Below are positions 25,863 through 38,900 of a stretch of 64,000 nt of DNA, one piece after another. Location of the stretch: assembly GCA_035222895.1 (NCBI GenBank), contig JAVYIG010000316.1, forward strand, positions 597,712 through 661,711. The letters are read 5' to 3'. Within the stretch, counting starts at the first letter, position 1; each line of letters starts with the position of its first letter. The position numbers were made by a program, and so were the translations under genes. The stretch is from Strongylocentrotus droebachiensis (taxonomy: Eukaryota; Echinodermata; Echinoidea; Camarodonta; Strongylocentrotidae). The notes under the pieces were generated by a model, which was given only the letters and a program-made list of their open reading frames with translations, was not told where the DNA came from and did no database searches.

Positions 25863-28800
25863 TTAGTCTTTCAGTTTCTGTTTCCTCTTCTTTGGCAGTG
25901 GGCAGTCTGATGCATTAGATGATCCCGTTTGTTCAACATTTCCAGCCTTTGATGCCCTGATGGCTGACCCAGCAACCTGAATGGACAGCATGTTGTTAGC
26001 AACTTGCTGGACTGACGGATTGTCATTAGATCCCCCAGCTCTCCTCTGCTTGGAAAAATATTCCTCTATCGGATCCTGGGTGAATTTCTCTGAAAGCACA
26101 TATTGAACTCCATCCTCTTGCAGCAAGTCCTTTGTCAACTCGATAAAAGATGAAACTGCAGGTGTATATTAAGAAAGATAGCTAATGGTTAATGAAATCA
26201 AAGCCCTTCTTTGCTTATTCACTGCTGTCTGTTCCAGTATACAGATGTACAATTGCTATCAAATCTGATAAATAAGGTTGATGTCAAACATAAGTGATAC
26301 AAATCACAGCAATATTCTTATAGGAAACACTGTCTTGCCTTGGATTGAATAACTAAGAAATTTCACTTTTCTTTCTTGCAGGAAAGGGGGGGGGGTATGG
26401 GATCTAATACCACGTACATGTACATATGATTAAATTAAATTTGAAAAATCAATGGAAATTTACAATAATGGCTGGACAAAAATTGATATTACTAGAACAT
26501 ACTACATGGACAGATAAATATATATAATTATATACACATGTACTACCAAATCGTAAAATAGCAGAATGTATAATGACAGACAATGCCGACTCTTCTAATT
26601 CAAACCACATAGTGAAGTACCAACAATGCAGGACAGAAATAGTTATTCTAGCTAGCATTGCTACAGCCTGTTTAAACGGCTAGCATAATGTCTTCTTTCC
26701 AGCTTTTCCAGCAACCAATCACAGCCTCTTATTTTTGTTTTCCTCCGTTTTTTAGCTTCAGCTTGTATTGTCCGATTTTGACTTTCTGTTCATTCTTGCG
26801 GTTTACTCAAATGAGTGCAAGATTGAATGCTTTAGTACTTCTGTATCTGCTGCTAGTCTTCAATATACACATGTATAGCTTACCTGTTATCCTGAAGCCT
26901 TCACGTGTTTCTCTGCTGATGCACCGTCGCTCCTTCTCCATAGGTCTTAGATTTGGTGTCTCACTGATCTCTCTTTGCCAGTCTTCAAAGTATTTGAGGA
27001 AGACGTTCTGTAGCCACTGTACGAGAAAGAGAATGAGAATAACTTGAAAAATGAAAATTCTCTCCTTCATGGGATAATGAGAAAGCTAGTGTAATTTGAG
27101 ATCTATTAAACTTCCTCTGAATAAAAAAAAAAAAAAAAAATGTTTACTCAGTTACTCACATCAAATCTAGTGTCTGAGATGCTCTCATAAGGCAGTAAGT
27201 TAGCATTTCTTTTCCTCCTTCCTTGTCCGAAACCGGAAACGTTGAGGCAGTCAAAGAACTTGTTCATCAGCTCTATGAATTCGCAGGTACCATCCATAGA
27301 GGTGTCCTTTTTCTCTTCTTTCATGGCCTTGAATGCATTGGCGACAGACTGACTCAAAACCTTTGAAGTAATAAGAAAGAAAAATGTACATACAGGAAAT
27401 TAGTACCAACAAATGTATTTATCACAGAACAAATCTAAATTTAAGCTAAGTCAATGCGGCTAAAAATAAATTTACTCTGGCAAACAAATTTGTTTGAAAA
27501 GATTTACTAGCCGATTGCTTGTAATGTGCTAAAAAGGTCCCATATGGAAAGTGTGCTTTATTGTGCAAACTTTCAATTCTACTATTACTTCATAGAATCA
27601 TCTATAGATCAATGAATATATATCTTTTTTTAAAGTTATATCTATCCTGAAATAACATAATTCTGTTACTAGCACAAAGCAGACATGTATAACTTTAAAA
27701 ACTTGAGTTAATTATCCTCTTTTTCAGACTAGATATCAATCATGATGAACTGCTTTGGTGATGTAAAAAGTAAATTATTTTTCTGCTTACTAATTTGCAT
27801 GTAAAATACAAATTAGTTTTATACTCACTTGGGTGGCTAGCTTTACTCTCATCCTAAGGGATGGGTTGAGATACAGGTGATCATGGGAGAGCTTTGGGAG
27901 CATGCGGAGGTCTGACTTTGTGTCCCACTCAAAGAGGCTAAGGAGATGGGTCCATCGTAGTTCCTTACCCCGAAACTGAAAAAATGGAATTTAAAATACA
28001 AGTAAAAGTATAATTTGATTCAAAAACAAAATAATATCTTGATTGCATACATGATATTGATTCAGCGATATTGATTCAGCATACACATCACTTGGATCTC
28101 TTAAAATTATTGTTTTTTTTATTCTACATGTATGCACGATTACTTCAGAAGTGTGTTGCTTGTTATAATTATAACAAACCATGATATTTACATTAGATAA
28201 TTAACATTCTGATTACTCATGTTTTTTTAGAACATATAATTTATCTCCTTACTTTTAGATTTCGACTCTTACGAGCAGAGCCGGAATTCTCCAAGTTGTT
28301 CCGCGTGGTCTTCAGGAGATGGGGAACATCACAAAAGAAGAAGATTCTCCTTTTGGAGTCCAAGGGATGAATAGTCCAGTGGGAGACATCTGATGATGGA
28401 GAGCACATCTTGTAAAACTTTCTATTGACGGATGCTCCATCAGAGACAAGCCCTCTTACTCTCAATCCAGCAGCTTCCAGAGCGATGATGCTCTCCATTA
28501 AACAGTCATATATGTCACTACTCCGAAGCATACTGGATGGGAAAAGTGCTATTGCCTGCTGAGTAGATGAAAAAATTCCTCTTGCCATAAGCATGAAGGC
28601 ATGTGAAGCAAGAGGTGGTTCCACTGCTCCATCCACATCCTCCTCACAAACCCTCAATTCCCTGTTGATGTCTCCAACATCAACAAATCCCATCAATTTC
28701 CCAGTTGATGAGAATATCAGGCCTGACTTCAACTTCATCTCATCGAAGAGAACACAGACATTACGTCTAAAATCCTCACTGAGGTCCATCTCCTTGACCA

Positions 28801-30109
28801 TTTCTTCTATGATTTCTGTGTGGATGCCACTTTTTGCCTCGGCAAAGTGGGTGTAGCTGTGCAGAGTACTGGAAGCTGGTAGAATTAAGAGCCCACTTTC
28901 CTTCAAGAGCTTGTAGGTTGCTGGTGATTTATGGTGGATTGCTATGCACCACCTTAAAATCTTGGGGCTCCATCTAATCTGCCGCTTGTCCTTTACTTTC
29001 AAAGCCTTCTTTTGTTCCTCCCAAAGATATCTAACTGCAGAGTTTGGAGGCAGGACTTCTTCTAGCTCTGCAGTTGAACTTTTGATTAGGTTTTCCATCA
29101 CACCTTCTTTCGTTGAATCTTTGAAGCTCTCCTTCTCAAACATCTGCTTCATTCTTTTCTGTAGACTGTCCAGTTTTTTGTCACTTTTTTTCTTTTCATG
29201 TCGAAGTTTCCTTGATCGGAGTTTCAGCTGATCTGGTGTAAGATAAGATAGTTTTGTTTTTGAGCTTGGAGCGGTTTTATCTGTATCCTTTGCATCCTTA
29301 TCCTTCCAAGATACAAGATCTACTCTCGTAAACGAACACACATTGCATTTTTCATTCTTCATGTCTGCAATTAACTTGCAGTTCACGGAACGTACCGTCG
29401 CAGGTAGATGCTCATTTCCCACCTTGACAGCATAGGCTCTGTCAAGCACAAAAGCTCTCGATGGTGCACTGCCCTTTTCCGCAAAAAACTCGACGAAATC
29501 CGGATTTCCAACACATATGGTGCAGGTGCCTACTGCCGTCATAAGTTTCTTTGCAGAATCATTTTCCAGGACTTCAGGAATGTCAAGTAGCAAGGAGTTG
29601 TCTGGCTTCAAATGTTTCCCTACAATTGAAACATGCCATGTAGCGTCATTATACACGGTAACACATTTGGGAACTGTGCAAATGTTCTCATTTGTTGTAC
29701 ACATGTTCACAAACAATGTCCTATCTCCCTGCTTGACCATAGTCAAGCCAACTAATGAGGCAGCCTCCACACAAGATCCCAGAAGAGCATCCATGTTTAC
29801 TCTTTCATTATCAACACAAATTGAACAATCTTCACAATGGTCCTTAAATGAAGGCAAGGAAATGTTAACAGTAGCTGCTAGTTTTTGTCCTTTCTTCGTC
29901 TTAAACCTAGCAAGCTTGCGGTCACAGACCTTGCATATGAAGGGTGGAAACACTTCATCGTCTTCTCCGACAACTTCAATATTCAATGCCTGGAATATAA
30001 CTCTGCTGAAGGTCTCTTTCTTGTAGGGTTGCCGATCTGCCTGCATAGCGGTTTTCATACCACATAAGCGGCAATGTCCTTTCAGGTTCTCCTTGTGCCA
30101 GGCTGCCAT
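25863..30109 (-). CDS. P-element-like transposase with RAG1-N-like zinc region, 876 aa, five exons
   Basis: Exons 28253-30109, 27829-27975, 27160-27360, 26884-27016 and 25863-26155 join in frame. Residues 13-62 hold CRLCG and, after an FxxxNIEVVGEDD stretch, PPFICKVC, then a HCEDCSIC cluster at 91-98. The order resembles the N-terminal zinc region of RAG1 (CRICG, IHP..FC..C, later CDIC), replacing the THAP domain usual in P transposases. A Lys-rich coiled coil spans about 290-340. The RNase H-like core shows LRWCIAIHHKSPATYKLL, VCVLFDEMKLKSGLI (D456), LVSDGASVNRKF (D557) and FFCDVPHLLKTTRNNL (D594). C-terminal hallmarks are SRETREGFRIT and EKFTQDPIEEYFSKQR (E810/E811), then a PKKRKQK nuclear signal. 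Likely catalyses DNA cut-and-paste of its own element. A 5' UTR intron is likely, since an acceptor precedes the start. All frames intact. Confidence 0.9.
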
Positions 30110-30888
30110 GTTGGCAGTACACTACATGCAACTGAAAGATAAAAAATGAAGGAGAAAAAATAAATATTTCAATATATGGAAATTTAATATCAATGAAGTT
30201 GTCATTCAAAACATAAAATTTGTGCAATACTAAGTATGATATTTCAATAATTATATGAACATTTGCAAAAAAAATTAGGTCATGTTTACGTTGGACTTTT
30301 CAAGATAAACATTACATGCATCCCCAGGAGCCGGTGTTTATTCAATTGTACTCAGAAATGATAGTTTAGCTGAAGTCACTAAAAATAAGTAATATTAAAT
30401 GCACATGTCATGGTCTTACTAAGTCTAGGCACAGCCACAAGGGATGGTAGTTTGAGATTTGTTTAATCTTTGATAATCAATAAGTACATCTAAGACTTTA
30501 TCTGAGATAGTGAGAGAGATGAAATACTCTTTAACATCTGTCATACAGTGGTATTCTGAGAATCATTTTGGCGAGGTGTTATCTTTAAGATACGCCCATT
30601 CGTGATGCAATAACCATCAAGTTATGAAATAAAAAAATTAAAATTTCATTGTGTTCAGCAAATATTGTATTGGCGTGTATCCTTCATTTATGAATATTTA
30701 CGACGAGAATCACCCTCTACCAGTCTTGGACAAGACTGAGTGGAAAGCATTATTTCCACTACGCTTATAAATTGCCTCACACCCAAAAAGCACAGAAACA
30801 CCTGGCTTTGGCTAGGATTACATTAACTCCAGCTCCAGGGAGCTCCGACGCCGATGCCCAAGGCATAGGAGCTCCAGAGCCTTTTTAC

Positions 30889-31507
30889 GAAAACGATTTA
30901 AACAGCAGGTTGGGTCACATTCTTTTCGCAATGTAGAGAGGTAGTAATCTCAAGTTTGACTTTGAATGTTTTTTTTTACTCCTCTGCATTGGCATCATTC
31001 CAACCACTTGAAATTATAATTTTGAAGAAGTCTTGATGGGAAAAAGGGTGATTCTTCGTCCTAACGATTCATCCATGTTGTATCATCGATTCAACATGGC
31101 GAAGAGAAAGTATGCATGCGCGGTAGCGGCGCCGCAAATATGAATATTCATGATAGAGAGCTCGAAATTGCTGAAAAGGTTGAGGAGGGCTTTGTCTCTT
31201 CGATTCCTGCATATTCAGTAATTTTGAGTGAACGGCGCTCTATATCATGAATATTCATATTTGCTGCGCCGCTACCGCGCATGCGTAGATCTGTCTCTTC
31301 ACCATGTTGAATTGACGATAAAAAATGGATGAATTAACGGGTTAGGACAAAGAATCATCTTTTTTTCATGGAGACTTCTTCAAATTATGATTTCAAATGG
31401 TTAGATTATGCTCAGAGGAGTTGAAAAACATTGCAAGTCAAAATTGTAATTACTACCTCTTTACATTGCGAACAAGGTGTGACCCAACACGCTGTTTGAA
31501 TCTTTTC
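30889..31507. repeat. 619-bp foldback repeat within the transposon 5' region
   Basis: Arms of about 270 bp pair from GAAAACGATTTAAACAGC on the left to GCTGTTTGAATCTTTTCC on the right, with a loop around 31165-31230. The inner arms carry GCGGTAGCGGCGCCGC and TATGAATATTCAT. No ORF. It lies upstream of the transposase coding start, probably in a 5' intron. Confidence 0.8.
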
Positions 31508-32629
31508 CTAAATGAGGGGGGGGGGGAGGGGGTACTCACATATTATTATGACGACATACGGGGTTGACAGTCTATGGGTCACTTTTTCATAAAAAATCCC
31601 TAAACATGGCTCCAGTTTTTTCAAATTTGCCTTTAGTTTACTTCGTGAAAAAAATCCCCCCAAATGACCCTTAAAAATGGGTAAATCTCCCGTCCAAACC
31701 AAATCTGAGTATCCTCCTGGGATGATATCTACGACTACGAGATCATCTAGTCTAGAGTCGACTAGAGTCTAGTTCTAACTGTTAGTGTTAGAGATTATTT
31801 TCTGTCTGAAAAATAAAACACCCCCTGGGCCCTGGCCCTAGCCTAAACTAGTAGTTGGGCCCTACACTACAGTACAGGGGAAAAAAGCAGTCTCACTCGA
31901 TCTCAGATTAGGCCTAGATCTAGGGTCTAGAGTTCTACCATTAGATTACTTAGTTAGAATTGCAAGACCAAACTAGACCTAGAACTCTAGACAATATAAT
32001 CTAGAGTCTAAATAAAAATATTGTAAAAAATGCACCCGATGTCTATGAATGGGACTACATCTGAAAGTTTGTGCAGACAACAGCAGCATGCAGCACGCTA
32101 GAATTAGTGGTCAAGATCTAACAAAATCACGCATTACCACAGATTTCCCGCGCTCTCATTAAAAAAAAAACAATTCTTTAAATGCCTGTAAAAAAAACGC
32201 ACGCAAACGCAACAACCAGCGAACGCTATTGATAGACAAACAAAGGATTTGTGATCATCAAAATGTTGTTGGTATCACAGAGAAATGTACGGAAAAAGAA
32301 GAAAAAAGGACTTTTAAAACCGTATTTTGTAAGTTCTTGTGATCACTTACCTTGCTTATACGATGAGTATGCTGGACACAAACAAAAATTCGTAAAAAAT
32401 CGAAAAAATCGCCGATTTGATAGCTCTTTTTTACAGATTAACGTAGATGATAATGACACAAACTGCACATATATATCGAAGATGCACCGGAAGTAGTTTT
32501 GTACTGCGCATGGGCAAAAGGCTCCCATGTCACGATTCATTCATGAAAGGAAAAGCCCAAACCATGCCCAAACTGAGCGAAGCGTCGATGCAGTGCATCG
32601 CGACTCGGCCGATAGAGGACGGCAAAATC
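31508..32629. other. Right-arm transposon sequence, probable transposase promoter and 5' UTR
   Basis: A CTAG-rich tract (31755-31995) is followed by GC-richer sequence towards the right end. A promoter for the minus-strand transposase is expected here because the coding start is preceded by a splice acceptor, but I cannot place the cap site. Confidence 0.4.
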
Positions 32630-32942
32630 CCGGTGGATCTCATAGCACCAAAGGACCCTTATCGGAGCTTATCAAAACATGCCCGCAGCGTTGCGGTCAG
32701 ACTTAAAACATAGAGGAAAGTAAGACATAAGAACAGATGGTAGCTATCATTACTTTTACGACTCTTGCCGTTGAATGTCCATTTCTATTACGTCTATGGT
32801 TATACAGAGTTTCCACTGTACTATCTGCTGACAAATGGACGTTAACTCATATCTCTCAACATTGAGTTAACGCCCTTATAGCTCTAAGCAGATAAACTGA
32901 ATAGAAATAACCTGAGGAACAGACAAAGAATAGGATCATCAC

Positions 32943-35900
32943 TTAAACTTTTGTGACGCCAGGAGAGCCACTATCTTGCCCGTTCTGGCTGATATACCAG
33001 ATCAAAAACACGGCGAAAGCGATGAAGAGGAGGATCAGAAGCTGAACCCAGAATGATATACCGCCCTCTTCTTCAACGACAACCTCTGCCTTGGCTGGAC
33101 TGGTTTGTTGTTCCTGGTTCACTCTTTCGGCTGCTGCTGCTCGGCGTCTCGTGGGAGTTTGCCTCCTTGGGTAAAGAGAAAGGGGGTTGAGAGAAACAAG
33201 TTACTACATGTACTTTCTTTTTGACTAGGGTACAATTGTTATCCAGGATGACATTCTGAAAATTATTTTATTTTGATTTCATCAAAATGACTTTAGAGTG
33301 TTCATCAAAATGAATTCAGTTTTCATAACATATGTTAAAATGTTTACGTAATCTATATAGAAAAACACTTACAGATTGTGATCTCCTTGGGCAGTTATCC
33401 TGGGAGTTGGAACTTCTGAAAAAGACAAAAATAGATAGAAATAGAGATGGAAGTATGAACTGCTAACTGAAACTATTTAAAACTCTCATGACTTGTTTAT
33501 ATATGATGCTGGAAATCAAACCACAGCGATCATTTCTTTCAAAGTGTAAATTAATCGTCTTTGAGTATAAAACAAAGTAACTATGAAGGTCTCAAGTGTG
33601 CTCAATATCTGTGTGTTATGAGATACATAAATGCAAAGAGCATTACACTTCAGTCATATATTTAGACAAAAACGCTTCAGTTTATTGCACCAGATGTTAA
33701 CAAGCTTTAACGGTGTCATTGATTACCATGCAAGATGCCAGCAAGCAACTAATCTCCTTTGTGCCAAGTTTGCATTCAATGTCAAACTTCTGTATAAAAG
33801 ATCAAATTAAACCAACTACAAAGTCTACAATGCAATACCCTTCAATCTCTTTCTTGAAACTGTATATTAATATTTGTAGCTGTAATAGCAGGCCTGATAA
33901 AAATCTGATTTAAATCGGTTTCCCGATTTTTTACAATTTTTTTTTTTCTTCCCTTTTTTATCCTGATTTTTCCCGATTTCCCTCTTATTTTCTCTATTCA
34001 TCCCTATTTTGCCCTATTTTTTTTCCCAATTTTCTTACTCGAAAGGGGGAATGTTGTTAGATGCCATTTTTTCCCCGCGAATCCTCTTTTTTGTTTTTAC
34101 TCAAGGGGGCGTGGTTGAGGGGAAAACAAAAAAACTTTTTTTTAGTGCTCACTATCACCTCTGAAGTGTATTCACTATAGGCTTGAGTCGGTACGGTCGA
34201 TCACACCGGGACCCGACCGTTGCCGTCGGGTCCCGGTTTCGTTTTTTGAGAACCGACGCTCCGAAAAAAATAATGAAATATGTAAGAAATTGCACTTTTG
34301 CAAAACACTAAAATCATTCCACCTTGAAACTTAAGTATTTAATTGTTACCAATCATATTCTAGCTCATCCTGAATCAATCCGAACTGCTGATATAAATAT
34401 GGGTTGCAAAGCAGTTCGCCCCATGGGGTTGTTGTTGCCAGCTGCTAGCTAGCTACTGTACTGGCCGGGTCTCTCGGCAGGATTAATAAATCAGGTTGAA
34501 AGAAACATTAATGTTTGAATAAAAAACGGCTTTCTAAAAAGTACTTCTTTACAACATACCGATCAAATAATTTTTAAAAGACAAAATGGATATTATTTCT
34601 TTGACTTTGAACACCGCATGCTTCTTTTAAAAGCTGAAAATTACTTGGTAATCACAAGAAGTTTCGATACGGATAGCTGTTGCAAGGCAAGTTCAGACTA
34701 GTCTCGGAAAAATGCGCAGTGCTCCTCGTAGTTAGCTGTAATCCGTTTCAGAACGAACCCAAACAAAGACGTGATCGTAGCGAGAAAAAATCATTAAAAA
34801 CTACGAGAGCACAATTGGAAAGACAACTACTCAAAATTATCGTAAGCAGATACATAACTTGAAGGAATAATACAATAGTTGTCCAAGAAAAGCCACAGAA
34901 ATAGTGATATTTAAGGAGTTACTATACATGTAGGTACTGATATGTCCGAATTACACGTTATTTTGTTTCTAGCCTCGTGTTCTAACACGAGGCTAGAAAC
35001 CAAATAACGCCCTCTGCGGTAAAAAGCAGTATAACAAAGGATTCAAGTATTTGCAGCAAGCCCCTTGCGATAAAAATGTACCCAGTTACTCCTCGATTAT
35101 CACAATTTCTTTGGGATTTCTTGGGCGATTATTGAATTCTTTGTCCAAGTTATTTATCTGATTATCGTAATTTTGAGCAGTAGTTGTCTTTCCAATTGTG
35201 CTCTCGTAGTTTTTAATGATTTTTTTCTCGTTACGATCACGTCTGTTTGGGTTCGTTCTGGCACACGTTACAGCTAACAAGGAGCACTGCGCATTTTTCC
35301 GAGACTAGTCTGAACTTGCCTTGCAACAGCTATCCGTATCGAAACTTCTTGTGATTACCAAGTAATTTTCAGCTTTTAAAAGAAGCATGCGGTGTTCAAA
35401 ATCAAAGAAAAAATATCTATTTTGTTTTTAAAAATTATTCGATCGGTATGTTGTAAAGGAGTACTTTTTAGAAAGCTGTTTTATTATTCAAACATTAATG
35501 TTTTCTGACCTGATTTATTCAACCTGCATGAATCAAAATGGCGGCTCGATCGTTGTTTTTCTATTTTTGCTCCAGTTTTTTAACTTTTAGAGGCACGATA
35601 ATGACACTAAACATCGCCAATCATGGATAAAAATAATGTCAAATGAAAGAATATACCGATCTGTGCCGAGGTATGCATGTGTTGATTTATTTGACTGATA
35701 AAAAGGTCACTTTTAAGGGACATACTGATGATATGCGCTTTTTATAGAGGCAAGTGACAAATCCTGCGAGCTGATTTCGGGACACCGGGTCCCGATCGGT
35801 GCAAGGCCGTCGGGACCCGGTTTATGAAAATCCCGACATGACTCGGGCCTAATTCACTATGATCTGTATTCTGTATAATTGGGTATTCATTAATCTAAGC

Positions 35901-38900
35901 TGAAATATTACCATATAGTTTCCACCTGCACAAGGAATTGATTCCTAATATTCTTGATTTGTTATATTTATATTATATATTGTCTTAATTTGATTATTTT
36001 GTTCTTTTTCCTTCTTATGTTTACTGTAATCACCAGGGTACTTTTTACTATTTCATAATTGTTCATATTTATATTTGTTAATATCAGGACCAAGATGGAA
36101 AAGAGTAACATAAAGATCTTATGAATCCTATAGTATACCGGTATTTGAATACATAAATATGTAAATTAATAAATTGATGAACAAACAAATAAATAAATCT
36201 AAAAAAAAAAAGAATGAAGGCAAAGTGTAAAATGTTTCCTAAATTGCCAATGAAACTCTTGAACCGAAGTACGAAGACAAAATACTGATGCATATGCACC
36301 GCACAATAGAATCAGTCATGCATGTGATGTATACCGAACAATATATACAATCAGCAAATTACTGAATAGTGAACTGAGTACACGGCTAAAGCATGATAGC
36401 AAGACTACAAGGTCATGACACTTCACTAAATGTGAGTGAACAGGTACGTGGGAATCAATTGCCAGCAAGTAGAGCATGAACGTGGCAAGTTAGAGACCCA
36501 CAAAAACCAAATTTAGATCAACATAATTTATACTGATACTGTAAATGTGCATTACATGCCAAACAAAGATATGTAATGAGGCCATGAGGGTCTTCTTTTT
36601 TTCACCACAAGCAGCTCTACCCTTTACTTCATATTAAAATGTATCTCTTTCTTTGGAATGTTCCCATCCAGACCCTTCAACAGGGATAAAAACTGAACAA
36701 AAATCTTATTATTTTCAAAATAAAAATCCTATTTTTTATCAATAAGTACTTTCTTTTTGTAAGACTTTGTTCTTCAACATTTTGAAGAATTATGCATGAG
36801 TACAATTTACAAACATTTTGTTGAATATGCAAGAGTTCGTCATGAATGATCGTTCAATGAACCAATGAAATTAATAAACATCCCCAAATTGCTGATGTGA
36901 GATGCTTGTAGGATACTTTACAGGAGAGAATGGACAATTTGCCATTGAAAATTTGCCATTGAAAATGGCACACACACACACAAAATACACAAGCACATTC
37001 AAATTTTCAGAAAAAATGTTTTTTTTGTTTGTTTTGCTGTTGTCGATTTTTTGGTGGAAAATCATATTTTATTAAGATAAAAAATTGTACTGCCGTATTT
37101 CTTTCTAAAAATTGTACAAAATATGATAAAATCGTACTGGTTGGCAGCTCTGAATATAGCTCAGGTAAATAGAAAAAGAGCTCTGGTAAAAAACAAATAT
37201 ATAGATATATATAATACTAAAATATCACTGTGTGAAAATTGTACTTAAACAATGCCTAATCCTAAGAGAGCTCCTGGGAACAGAAAAGTATAATATACAA
37301 TTTACACTGCCCTTCAACCAAGTTCATAACCTACTCCCACCTCTCATCAAGTGTATTAAATCCTGATTCTCAACATTACAGGAGAAAAATATAAGCACAC
37401 ATTTTAATGTTATCTTGTGTTTCCAAAACGATGATTGAAAATGATCACTTTACAAATGACTCCATATTCACCTTCTGGCTCAAAATCACTGAATTCTTTT
37501 TCTTCCTCTTTTTCCTCCTCCTCTTCTTCCTCCTCCTCCTCCTCCTCTTCTTCTGTCTCTAAATATGAACACACATTTCAAACTCGGTCAACATCGTTAT
37601 CTTGCGTATCAAAAAAAATTAAATTGCAAATCACATTGTAAATGACTCCATATTTACCTTCTGGCTCAGAATCACTGAATTCTTCTTCCTCCTCCTCCTC
37701 TGTCTCCTCCTCCTCTTCTACTTCTTCTTGTTTAGGTTTTGGAGGTGGGGCTGGGGGGTTTGTCATAAAGCTGGCTAGCTTCTTCTCATATGCTCCTCTT
37801 GTTGTACCTAGACAATAATGTACATTCACATTAAATTGCTAAACAAATTTATCAGGATAACCCAAAAATTAGATATTTGGAGCCAATTTTCAATCACCAG
37901 ATATGCCATTTTAATGATTTCCGAATTTTGTCTGACATGTATGATGCAGCAATCACCAACATATGACATTGATTATAAAACTGGCAACAATTGTTATGTT
38001 AAACTTCAGTTTGCCAGTACATGTATGAAGAAGGTACATGTATGTAAATGTGAACCATACATTGTAGACTGTGTAAAAGTGTAACAAATACTTGCCCCAA
38101 GTGATCAATAAATACCGTAGATAAAATTGATTTTGAAATAGAAAGTTTACCATCACGACTAATCAGATAAAATTTCGAATTTTGAATTAGAAAAGGGAAA
38201 AGTATGGAGTGGGGTAAATCCAAGATAACGTCCATGAATAACAATGAGTCAATGACCATATATATGCAAAGATCATAGTTTACATTATTTACTGTATTCA
38301 ACTGATAGCCAAACTGCAACCTGGACATGATGGATCACCAAGGGAAGGATATTTCTGGCCCCATAAACAGTTGTGATTAATCAGTACTACATGTATGCAC
38401 GTAAGAGGTAGGAGACTGCAAACTTGCAGTTGATCAGACTTGGATCCATCGCAACTCTTTATAAGACAAGGCTCCGTCTTACAAAGAGTTGCGATTGATC
38501 CAAATCAATCGTGAGTATTGTGAGTCCTCGCAAGTATCGCGAGTCCTCCAATCAATCGCAAGTTTGCAGTCTCCTTTCTCTTATGTACATAGTTGCAATT
38601 GATCACAACTGTTTATAAGACGGAGCCCGGGTGTTCGAACCATGTCATTCTCCGGGACATTAGCTACCTTCAAGCTACTTTCTTATTTTCTTGTTTCTAC
38701 CCATTTTCTTTTAATAGTACAATCCTAATTTCTGTCATCTCCAATGGCTTGCCGCTATGAAATACTATACAAATCTGTTTACTTGTTATAGCTGCTGAAA
38801 TGTTGTAATATGAGAGCTCTTCTCTCAGCTCCTTATCCGTCAGACCTTGTACTGTGTCAAGGTTTCTCCCCATCTTCTCATCCTTAGGATTGCTCTTCCC

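Larger units (their letters stand above)
21237..32798. mobile_element. 11.56 kb autonomous-looking P-superfamily-like DNA transposon with two convergent genes
   Basis: Ends: CATAGACGTAATAGAA at 21237 and its reverse complement ending at 32798, with similarity continuing after a one-base indel (TGGAC...ACG). Flanks: GTTATAC directly before the left end (21230-21236) and directly after the right end (32799-32805), a 7-bp target duplication. A subterminal inverted pair CTATGAG(T/A)TCCACCGG lies at 21283-21298 and 32630-32645, reminiscent of the internal inverted repeats of Drosophila P. It holds two intact spliced genes, 21643-23591 (plus) and 25863-30109 (minus), each transcribed inward from its own end. 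A foldback (30889-31507) and a CTAG-rich tract lie in the right arm. It sits between renbp and the LAP2-like gene, 144 bp from the LAP2 stop. Autonomy is inferred from intact frames. Confidence 0.88.

Noticed and set aside
28593..30067. Several plus-strand frames opposite the transposase first exon
   Set aside because: The minus frame of 619 codons carries the transposase motifs; the plus frames are shadows.
34680..35280. Two similar small frames on opposite strands
   Set aside because: They are the two arms of the foldback element, so the likeness is from the inverted repeat, not from genes.
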